Shown here: positions 35,161 through 42,052 of the stretch, in pieces
How positions within the stretch are numbered: the first letter of the stretch is position 1
Layout: each line of letters starts with the position of its first letter
Origin: Rhizobium freirei PRF 81
GTDB lineage: Bacteria; Pseudomonadota; Alphaproteobacteria; Rhizobiales; Rhizobiaceae
Assembly (NCBI RefSeq): GCF_000359745.1
Contig: NZ_AQHN01000059.1
Coordinates: 1 to 42,052 of the forward strand
Length of the DNA: 42,052 bases
Direction: 5' to 3'
Translations under genes and position numbers: made by a program
The notes under the pieces: model-generated
Database searches by the model: none
The model's input: the letters and a program-made list of their open reading frames with translations, nothing else
What the model was told of the DNA's origin: nothing

Positions 35161-37197
35161 ATGCTAACAGGAAACATCTTGATACTGCTTTTCGCAGCAA
35201 TGGCTGTCGTAGCTCTGATCGTCGTGCAGATAAGCCTCGCGGTGCTCCATGACAGAGCCGTTACCGCCTCCGGGCCGACGCGCTCCCTGGAGTCTCTGGA
35301 GACAGCCATTGCCGACAAGCGGATGGCCCTTAGCGATATCGAAAATGAACTAGGAGAGCGCCGCAAGGCCCTAGCCAATATTGCCGACGTCCAGGCTGAC
35401 TACGATGCGACCAAGAGACAGCTCGATGACTTGAATGCTGAATGGCTTCAGAAGGATGAGCGCCGCGAGGAAATCCGTGCGCTGCGCGAGGTGATCGAAG
35501 CGGAGATCATTGAAAAACACGCAGTTGACGCTGAGCTGGCTTCCGCCCGGGCAGATCTCGACGCTGTCCATGACCGCCTCACTGCCGCCGAGCGGCTGTT
35601 CGCTCTCAACGATGAGATGAAGCGTGAACAGGCAGCGCTTGAAAAGAAGATTGCAGAAATGCGGTCCCAAGCGATTGAGTTGAGCGAAGCGCAGGAGCGA
35701 GTGCAACGCTTAGAAGCGCTGTCGCAGGAACTTGGTAGAGAAAGCGCACGTGTCGAAGGCCTCCTCCAGGCGGCAAACTCCCAACTCTCTCAGGTTCAAG
35801 AAGACCTCGCTGTCGAGCGTCAGGCGACCGCCGCCGTTCATGCTGAATTCACGCAGACGTCGGCGAAACTCGCAGCCGCCGAGGAGCGTGCTCGTTCCAT
35901 CGAAAGCGACATCTCATCGTTGGAAGATCGCCGTTCGTCGCTAATGGCACAGGTCGCTAAGATGGAGGAAGACGTTGCTGAGGCGAGCGGTAGGGATGCG
36001 CCGGGCCGCGAGGAGGCAATCGTTGAACGTCTCAAGGAGTTGACCACGCTTCCGCCGGTGCTGGCACAAATGCGGAGCTGGAAAGATCGCGCCGCTGAAA
36101 ATGAGGCTGAGGCAGTCCAACGGGTGCTTCAGCGCCTTGAACAAAGCGGCCTCCATTACGACCGTCGCATTGTTTATGCCTTCCATACAGCAATGAAAAC
36201 AAACGACACGACCCAGATGGCCGTGCTTGCCGGTATCTCCGGGACTGGCAAGAGCCAGCTGCCGCGACAGTACGCGGCAGGCATAGGGATCGGGTTCCTG
36301 CAGGTGCCGGTTCAACCTCGCTGGGATAGCCCCCAGGATTTGATGGGTTTCTACAACTATATCGAAAAGCGCTACCGTCCGACCGATATGGCGCGGGCGC
36401 TCTATCACCTGGACATTCTGAACAACCAGAAGAGCGAGTTTCAGGATCAGATGATAATGATCCTGCTCGACGAAATGAACCTTGCGCGTGTTGAGTATTA
36501 TTTTTCGGACTTCCTCAGCCGCTTGGAAAGCCGCCCGCCGATGAACCGTGTGTCGGATAAATCCCTGCGCAAAGACGCTGAGATCGAGCTTGAGATACCG
36601 ATGCCGCGAGGTATGGACGCTCCCCGCATCTTCCCAGGATACAACCTTCTGTTTGCCGGAACGATGAACGAAGACGAGAGCACGCAGTCGCTCTCTGATA
36701 AGGTTGTGGACCGGGCGAATGTCCTTCGCTTCTCGGCACCAAGAACCATCAGGACGACTGCGCAGAAAGCAAATATCGCCGAGCCCGAGGCGCTGTCGGC
36801 GGCAAGATGGCGGTCATGGGTGAATCCTGTTTCGACTGTGGAGAGTGAGCAGACCGTTATCGACAGCGTGGATAGAATGGTCAGCCTCATGAAGGGCTTC
36901 AAGAGACCTTTCGGTCACCGTCTCGGCCGCGCGATCATGGGGTATGTCGCGAACTACACCTCGTTCGACCAGGCGAAGGACTTGCGTGTCCCGCTCGCAG
37001 ATCAGGTTGAAATGCGCTTGTTACCAAAGCTTCGCGGTATCGAAGTTGAAGACGGTAACGATCATGCTTTCTCCGAACTCATAAGTTTCGTTGGTGATGC
37101 CCTGCGGGACGATCACCTTGCGAAGGCGATCGATGAGTCGATCCGTGCTGCGAAAGAGGGCTCCGGTCAGTTCGTATGGAACGGGGTTTCGCGGTAA
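35161..37197 (+). CDS. McrB-like AAA+ NTPase with membrane helix and coiled coil
   Basis: 678 residues. A transmembrane helix at about 4-27 (NILILLFAAMAVVALIVVQI), a coiled coil at about 40-285, then a McrB-type AAA+ motor: Walker A AGISGTGKSQLPRQYA (about 357-370), Walker B MIMILLDEMNLARVEYYFS (about 430-450), and a McrB-like GTMNEDESTQSLSDKVVDRA (about 500). McrB is the GTP-driven motor of McrBC restriction and needs its McrC partner for hydrolysis. A long coiled coil ahead of McrB is the hallmark I recall for CoCoNuT CnuB proteins. Its TAA overlaps the start of the McrC-like gene (TAATG). Confidence 0.88.
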   Translation: MLTGNILILLFAAMAVVALIVVQISLAVLHDRAVTASGPTRSLESLETAIADKRMALSDIENELGERRKALANIADVQADYDATKRQLDDLNAEWLQKDERREEIRALREVIEAEIIEKHAVDAELASARADLDAVHDRLTAAERLFALNDEMKREQAALEKKIAEMRSQAIELSEAQERVQRLEALSQELGRESARVEGLLQAANSQLSQVQEDLAVERQATAAVHAEFTQTSAKLAAAEERARSIESDISSLEDRRSSLMAQVAKMEEDVAEASGRDAPGREEAIVERLKELTTLPPVLAQMRSWKDRAAENEAEAVQRVLQRLEQSGLHYDRRIVYAFHTAMKTNDTTQMAVLAGISGTGKSQLPRQYAAGIGIGFLQVPVQPRWDSPQDLMGFYNYIEKRYRPTDMARALYHLDILNNQKSEFQDQMIMILLDEMNLARVEYYFSDFLSRLESRPPMNRVSDKSLRKDAEIELEIPMPRGMDAPRIFPGYNLLFAGTMNEDESTQSLSDKVVDRANVLRFSAPRTIRTTAQKANIAEPEALSAARWRSWVNPVSTVESEQTVIDSVDRMVSLMKGFKRPFGHRLGRAIMGYVANYTSFDQAKDLRVPLADQVEMRLLPKLRGIEVEDGNDHAFSELISFVGDALRDDHLAKAIDESIRAAKEGSGQFVWNGVSR

Positions 37198-38699
37198 TGC
37201 TCCATCTCGGCAGACCTTGGGATCGCAGAGGAGTTGCCAATGCGAAGTTCAGTCCTGGTGATTGTTTGGTCAGCGAGGTCCGTGGCGAGGCACCCAAGAA
37301 CGGCGGACACTCGCGTCTTATGTCGGCCCGGCTTCAAGATGGACCGGTGGAACTTATTCTCCATCCATACCCGAAAACGGCGAATGCTCAGCGACCGGAG
37401 CGAATTGGGTTTCCGGTTCGCCCTCGTGGTGTAAAGGAGCATGAGACCCCGGAAGACGTGCGGGCGAGAGAGCTTCTTCGGCGGATGAACGAGGTTTTGG
37501 CGCGGGTCCAGGAGCTTGGCGAGGCCCTTGAAGACCCTTTGCATGTATGGTCCCGATTGCGCGATGCGTGGGAGCGCGCAGAGAATGAACACGATCCGCG
37601 AATGGCGGAGATCGTAAGGCAGGCTCAAGATGTCCTTCCGCGCCTGAAAGCGCTGGAGCCGAGGATCAGGCGCGTGCTTCGTCGGACGAGAGAGCTTACA
37701 TTCTTGGACCGAGTTCAGGAAATGGATCGGGCGTCGATGCGCTGGCTCGTCCGTCAACCGGGGCGGACGATTGCGGAGCGAGCCGGTACAAGCCAGCGTA
37801 TTCTCGCAACAGTCAGGCGAGAGAACTTTGATACCCCTGAAAACAGGGTTCTCCACGCGTATACGACACTTGCTTTCCAGGTTGCTCGCGAATGGATGCA
37901 GGAGCATCCACGAGCACGGCATAGCCGCCGCTACGCGCAAGTCAATCATTTCGGCCGGTTCTGCAAAACCTTCGCGCAGATGTTGGCAGATCTTGAAGTG
38001 AGCGTAGCCGATGCCGGGATTGTTCCGAACTACGTTCTGATGCAGGACCCGAGCTACAACTCCATCTATGAAGCCTGGCGCCGCCTGCTGGAGGAAGACA
38101 GGGTCCTCGATGACCTCTGGGCATGGCAAGCGGAGACCTGGACGGATTTTTCTGTGCTTTCTGTCGTGCTCGCTCTCAGCGAACTCGAAGAAGCCGAGCT
38201 AATTGCGCAATCGCCCATCGTCTGGCGTTCAGAGGCATCGCTCGGACGATGGTTCGAGCAGGATCGACCGATTGCCGTGTTCTGGTTGAAGAACACAGGT
38301 CGTATAGTCGAGGTACAATCCCGCCCTGAAGCACCAGGCCGTATGCTGGCCTTGACGCGGGCCCACGTGTCTCTCCGCATCTCCGACATCGACCGAGGCG
38401 GGATGCCGCGCCGCGTAGCAGTTTGGACCCCGCACACGATGGCTCGCATAGATCTCAACGACGCTGTCGTACGGGCAAATGAGCGATTGGTCGAGATTCA
38501 GCCATTCGGCCAAACTGAAGTTCTGCGTAACGGGCTGATACTGACCCCATCTCACGGTCAGTTCGAGACTTGCCTATCCCGTAAGGCTAGCACGCGCGTT
38601 GATGGAATTGCCTTGGAGGCCTCTGGCGAGGGGCTGCGGCAAGGGTTGGACGCTATCCGTGCGTTCGCACGTAGCGAAATATACGCGACGACGCCATGA
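37197..38699 (+). CDS. McrC-like DUF2357 protein, nuclease site apparently lost
   Basis: 500 residues from ATG 37197 in the TAATG overlap (ATG 37176 is also possible). DUF2357 domain typical of McrC relatives: RRENFDTPENRVLHAYTTLA with upstream helical region (QEMDRASMRWLVRQPGR). Canonical McrC ends in a PD-(D/E)xK nuclease with a D and an (E/D)xK; here the matching strand reads IVEVQSRPEA (E-x-Q, no lysine) and no clear catalytic aspartate is seen, so it is probably a structural, GTPase-activating partner of the McrB-like motor. Cutting may be left to the nuclease on the helicase. Stop overlaps the next start (ATGA). Confidence 0.8.
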   Translation: MLHLGRPWDRRGVANAKFSPGDCLVSEVRGEAPKNGGHSRLMSARLQDGPVELILHPYPKTANAQRPERIGFPVRPRGVKEHETPEDVRARELLRRMNEVLARVQELGEALEDPLHVWSRLRDAWERAENEHDPRMAEIVRQAQDVLPRLKALEPRIRRVLRRTRELTFLDRVQEMDRASMRWLVRQPGRTIAERAGTSQRILATVRRENFDTPENRVLHAYTTLAFQVAREWMQEHPRARHSRRYAQVNHFGRFCKTFAQMLADLEVSVADAGIVPNYVLMQDPSYNSIYEAWRRLLEEDRVLDDLWAWQAETWTDFSVLSVVLALSELEEAELIAQSPIVWRSEASLGRWFEQDRPIAVFWLKNTGRIVEVQSRPEAPGRMLALTRAHVSLRISDIDRGGMPRRVAVWTPHTMARIDLNDAVVRANERLVEIQPFGQTEVLRNGLILTPSHGQFETCLSRKASTRVDGIALEASGEGLRQGLDAIRAFARSEIYATTP

Positions 38700-41053
38700 G
38701 GAAACTGTGCGGGTACGATCTGAATGGATGGCGCGATAGCGCTGCGAGGAACTGGACCATTTTGCCGGACGGCGAGGAGCAGGAGGTTATTAGCTCTCTC
38801 ATCGAAGGCGGCATTTTCGGTGTCGTGGTTGAAACTGGAGCGAAGGCCGACGGGGGCCTTGTGGGTGGTGCGCAGGCATCAATTTCTCCGCACGGCCTGG
38901 GTGCTGGTTGGGGTGTGGTCGGAGCTGCCGAGAAGCGGTTGAGGGTGACTGATCTGCTGAACGACGATCCATCCGTCCCCCACCTGACTGCAGCGCTGAA
39001 AGGGATGTCATCCGGTGCCAGCTTTGGCATCGCCAGCCTTGATGATCATGCTGAAACCGGCGAGCTACTGCAGGAACGACTGTTGGCGGCTCTGCGCAAG
39101 GCAAAGGTCTCGACGCCGCTTCTGGTTTGGCGATCCGTGTTGGCGACATTGTTCGCTATCGAAAGGGGAACAGTTGAAGAAGGCCAGGCCGTAGGTGTGG
39201 TTTCGCACACCGGAGACGGTGTCACGGTTCAAAGGCTGCGCATTCGTCGCGAGCGTAGCCATGGAGAGACTGTCTTAGCGCCGGAGCGTCGCTCGACAGG
39301 AAAACTGATCCGTTCGGGTTGGGGATACCGGGGATTGGCGGAGTTGGCAAAGTCTGCAATTTCTAGAGTTTCGTCGGTCGACCGAACCGATCATTTGGAA
39401 TGGGCACGTTCGAATGGACGCCTTGCGCTCGGATTCCAGGCAGAGCCCGAGGTGTTACGCCAAGGAAACGGAGACTGGCAGGTATTAAGGCCGCCCGACA
39501 CGATCGATCACGAGCAGATACCTCGATTGCAGGATGTGCGAGATGATGTCGCTGGGTGCGATGTGGTCTTGTTGGAAACTCTGTCCAAAGGTGCGATCAG
39601 AAAAGCATTCCATTCAGCAGTGATACAAAGCATCGGTGGAGATGTTGTGTTACTTGCTGACAACTCGATCGCAGATGGTGCGCTTCATGCCGCGCGGCGC
39701 CTAAGCAAGCGCGATCCCATCTATTTCGATTTCCTGCCGCAGATTTCAACGATTGTGCAGCGGCGTGACGCGGTCGAAAACTTCGACCTCGTTGATTACG
39801 ATGAGACGCTTCCGGCAGGTGAGATGTACCGGAGCCCGAAACCGGCAAGATTGGCCATTCAAGCGGGGCAGGATCGTTTTTCTATTTTCCTTAGAAAGGA
39901 AACTTCCGAGCTTCCGCGCAAGGCAGAAGTCAACATCGGTGTGAAAGTCGACCAGACAGTTCCCGTCGAACTTTGGGTGGAACAGAGCCCGGCGTCCGGT
40001 CGAGCAAAAATCCTCGTTCACTCTCAGAAGTTTGGTCACCAATTCCAGGTCGACTGGGATGCCGCGACCGAACTCGAACAAAATTGGGACGCGTTGATCG
40101 AAGGGTTCCAGAGACCAGCACCGACAATACCGGGACGGCTTGTGCTCGCCTGCGGAATCGATAGTTGGAACGATAGCCCTCGCGGAGACGGGCTTTTCAC
40201 GTTGCTTGAAAAGAACGTTGACCGGACTGCCGTCGATTGGACGGCACTCGCAAATCGGCTCTCGGCTCGACCTGGCGGCAAATACGCGATATCAAGTGAC
40301 GGTGATGTCCCGAATGGAGTAGATGCTGTCGCGCTATCGCGCTTGGATCGACTTGTAGAACGAGCGTTAGATGAAGTCCGTCGCGGGCTGAGGGGCCAAG
40401 CTGTTGGAACCCAATCACTGCGGTTTCTGACATGGCAATTCCGCCGATGCCCGCCAGACGTCTCGGGCTGGTTGCTGGAGGCTTGGGACAAAGAAGCCCG
40501 GGGACACCCAATTTTCACTCAAGGTGCCCACTGGAAGCTCGCTTACCAGGGGTTGGGGCGGGTCGCCAGCAACCAGCATTTTGAGCTGCAGGCAATCCAC
40601 AAGGTCTTGGGCAAGCCCATAGATCAATGGAAGTGGCAGAAAGAAACCGCCGCCATGGCGTTCCTACTTTCGCGCTCTGAAACCGCGCCTCGGCTGCTTA
40701 CTCGCAAAGATGTCGAGCGGTTGACCAAACGGATTCTCCGGGAGTTCGAAGAAAATCTGGGCTCGACGTACACCAGATTCCAATACGCTCCGATGCTGCT
40801 TGTTGGCCTTCTCCGTTGGAGGGTGGTCGAGCCATTCGCGTTGGTTGAGGGGCAGGACCCTAAGGCGGATAAATTGGTTCGAGCAGTCGAGAGGACGATA
40901 GGTGATCTCAAGCACCAGGATCGTTTAAGGGCACTGGCAAAGTACGGGCGCATCCTGGAACACGTTCTTGAGGAACTACGGGGCGAGGGGTCCAACCCAG
41001 AGCTTCTGCTTGATATTTTTGGTGGGGCGGATGGGAGCGATGCCGACGAATAG
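38696..41053 (+). CDS. Hsp70-like protein (nucleotide- and substrate-binding domains), last gene of operon
   Basis: 785 residues, starting in the ATGA overlap with the McrC-like gene. It opens MRKLCGYDLNGWRDSAARNW. The strongest resemblance is at about 295-415: VVLLADNSIADGALHAARRL, DPIYFDFLPQISTIVQ, YDETLPAGEMYRSPKPARLA and IQAGQDRFSIFLRKE line up with the DnaK stretch that runs from the end of the ATPase domain (VAxGAA, LLLDVxPLSLG) into the beta-sandwich substrate domain. The last 350 residues are helical and unknown. I infer an Hsp70-like chaperone or ASKHA ATPase adapted to this operon; the N-terminal phosphate loop is not obvious, so nucleotide binding is uncertain. Confidence 0.7.
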   Translation: MRKLCGYDLNGWRDSAARNWTILPDGEEQEVISSLIEGGIFGVVVETGAKADGGLVGGAQASISPHGLGAGWGVVGAAEKRLRVTDLLNDDPSVPHLTAALKGMSSGASFGIASLDDHAETGELLQERLLAALRKAKVSTPLLVWRSVLATLFAIERGTVEEGQAVGVVSHTGDGVTVQRLRIRRERSHGETVLAPERRSTGKLIRSGWGYRGLAELAKSAISRVSSVDRTDHLEWARSNGRLALGFQAEPEVLRQGNGDWQVLRPPDTIDHEQIPRLQDVRDDVAGCDVVLLETLSKGAIRKAFHSAVIQSIGGDVVLLADNSIADGALHAARRLSKRDPIYFDFLPQISTIVQRRDAVENFDLVDYDETLPAGEMYRSPKPARLAIQAGQDRFSIFLRKETSELPRKAEVNIGVKVDQTVPVELWVEQSPASGRAKILVHSQKFGHQFQVDWDAATELEQNWDALIEGFQRPAPTIPGRLVLACGIDSWNDSPRGDGLFTLLEKNVDRTAVDWTALANRLSARPGGKYAISSDGDVPNGVDAVALSRLDRLVERALDEVRRGLRGQAVGTQSLRFLTWQFRRCPPDVSGWLLEAWDKEARGHPIFTQGAHWKLAYQGLGRVASNQHFELQAIHKVLGKPIDQWKWQKETAAMAFLLSRSETAPRLLTRKDVERLTKRILREFEENLGSTYTRFQYAPMLLVGLLRWRVVEPFALVEGQDPKADKLVRAVERTIGDLKHQDRLRALAKYGRILEHVLEELRGEGSNPELLLDIFGGADGSDADE

Positions 41054-41379
41054 TAGATCGCTGGTATGCGGCGTCCACGCCCCGTCGATTTTCAGTTGCG
41101 GGGATCTAAGGTTGATCTACGCGCCGTCAAATGAGCTCACCGAAGAGTACCTGACGAGCTCATTGTGAGGCCTTGATGCGGGCGGTATAGGCTGGCTCAG
41201 GGCATCGATATCTTTGGCAAGGTGAAGGGAAGCGTGGGGTTGATTGCCGTCATTCTCAAGGCGCCTCACTGATGTCAGCGGCATTAAATTAGGTACTCGA
41301 GCGAACAACAAAGGCACCGAGGCGACGACCCAAAAGACCAGCAACTAATACGGCGTCTCACTAAAATCGACTCATGGGC
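41054..41379. other. Gene-free stretch after the defence operon
   Basis: About 325 bases. No convincing gene. An 8-bp inverted repeat ATGAGCTC / GAGCTCAT at 41129-41163 has no T run, so it is not a clear terminator. The rest holds no recognised signal. Confidence 0.4.
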
Positions 41380-41475
41380 TGCGTATTCCGATGAAGCCGG
41401 CCATCGATTCCGATTTGAAGCCGGCCAGTCATTCCGATTTCATTCCGGCGGGCGTTCCGATTTGAAGGCGGCCAT
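41380..41475. repeat. Orphan IS21-type end: four tandem-like motifs
   Basis: Four copies, about 24 bases apart, of the form ATTCCGAT(G/T)(T)GAAGCCGGCCA (one has CATTCCGGCGG). This is the same design as the multi-repeat ends at 2163-2255, starting TGCGTATTCCGATG, but with a different motif. It is the left end of a third IS21-type element whose body is absent; it abuts an IS5-family fragment. Confidence 0.7.
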
Positions 41476-41484
41476 TTCTCGGAC

Positions 41485-41845
41485 TGATCCTGGCATTCTG
41501 GCCGACGCCGGATACCGCGGCCACAATGCGCCCCAGAGCCACAAGCTGCGGGTCTTCACCAGTGGCCAGAAGCGCCACGTGACGCCGGCCATCAAACGTC
41601 TGATGCGAAGGCGGTCAGCCGTCGAGCCCGTCATCGGGCACCTCAAGAACGAGCGCAGAATGGACCGCAACTATCTTGCCGGACAGCAGGGCGATGCCCT
41701 CAATGCCGTTCTGGCTGCCGCCGGCTACAATTTCTCGCTTCTGCTCAGGTGGTTCAGGCTACTTTTGTGCCTGCTCGTCAGGCAAACTCTCGACGCCGAC
41801 AATCATGCGCCGCCACACCGAAAACGGTTCTTCACGGGCGACTAA
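41485..41845 (+). pseudogene. IS5-family transposase, C-terminal fragment
   Basis: GILADAGYRGHNAPQSHKLR, IKRLMRRRSAVEPVIGHLKN, ERRMDRNYLAGQQGDALNAV: the end of a DDE transposase with the catalytic glutamate in the AVEPVIGHLK region. The preceding part of the protein is missing; the frame instead begins in the IS21-type end at 41380. The junction was probably made by insertion or recombination between elements. Confidence 0.82.
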
Positions 41846-41865
41846 GAGTCGGATTCGAAAAGCGT

Positions 41866-42051
41866 TCAACGATATCCATACCTTGCTAGCCGTCTGGTGA
41901 TGAGACGAATGTGGGCGATCATGATCCACGCTTCGGCTGATGCGATCGAGCGTTCGACGTCTTTGGCCAATCTGCGGCATCTGCCAAGCCAGGCGAAGGT
42001 CCGTTCGACCACCCATCGACGCGGCAGAACCTCGAAGCCTTTCGCCTTGTC
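41866..42051 (-). CDS. IS5-family (IS427-group) transposase, C-terminal end (partial)
   Basis: Open to the right edge of the window; minus strand, stop TGA at 41866-41868. The visible 61 residues end [56 protein letters not shown]: the E-containing C-terminus of the IS427-type transposase. The motif GAGTCGGATTCGAAAAGC next to it (41847-41864) may be the terminal repeat of this element. The main part of the gene lies outside the window. Confidence 0.85.
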   Translation of the reverse strand, partial: DKAKGFEVLPRRWVVERTFAWLGRCRRLAKDVERSIASAEAWIMIAHIRLITRRLARYGYR

Positions 42052-42052
42052 C

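Noticed and set aside
41380..41475. Another set of spaced repeats resembling CRISPR
   Set aside because: Four imperfect copies with the ATTCCGAT/CCGG pattern of IS21 ends and no cas genes.

Overview
The window looks like an accessory region (plasmid or genomic island) of an alphaproteobacterium of the Rhizobiales, such as Rhizobium, Sinorhizobium, Agrobacterium or Mesorhizobium. This is inferred from the moderately GC-rich coding style, the mix of IS21, IS66, IS630, IS110, IS30 and IS5 family elements, a three-recombinase (RIT) element, and proteins of rhizobial flavour. No tRNA, rRNA, replication genes or CRISPR array were seen. Family names come from motif recognition by eye; no database search was run. 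|| Layout. 1-470: end of a holin-like membrane gene and a companion protein with a probable frameshift. 606-1913 (minus): a tight three-gene operon (possible RelE/HigB-fold protein, HTH protein, small beta-rich protein). 2158-8271: an IS21-family element with 8-bp target duplications, whose istA is split by a RIT element (about 3973-7462). 8490-9553: small genes and an IS30 remnant. 9679-13340 (minus): two paralogous MFS exporters with an extra C-terminal domain. 13536-17548: a toxin-antitoxin cluster with an intact hipBA pair and two intact DUF433-type antitoxins, each next to a decayed PIN-type toxin gene. 17576-19551 (minus): a hypothetical gene, a two-helix membrane protein and a PD-(D/E)xK nuclease gene cut at its 5' end by an IS630 element that is itself split by an IS110 element. 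22514-23502: a membrane/coiled-coil protein and a frameshifted small ORF. 23499-27435 (minus): a DUF4041/GIY-YIG gene split by an IS66 element. 28129-41053 (plus): a five-gene operon (UPF1-like helicase-nuclease, coiled-coil membrane protein, coiled-coil McrB-like motor, McrC-like DUF2357 protein, Hsp70-like protein) whose helicase gene is split by a second IS21 element. 41380-42052: an IS21 end and two IS5-family fragments. || How it fits together. The 28-41 kb operon is the most interesting part. Its composition matches what I recall of the coiled-coil nuclease tandem (CoCoNuT) relatives of McrBC restriction, here with an Hsp70-like protein and an apparently nuclease-dead McrC homologue. Two genes were cut by insertion sequences so cleanly that removing the element and one target-duplication copy restores the reading frame exactly: the helicase (1051 aa) and the DUF4041 gene (454 aa). 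The istA gene split by the RIT element is restored in the same way (511 aa, canonical YDNLK junction). The window therefore reads as a defence island being silenced by recent transposition, with antitoxins kept and toxins decayed.
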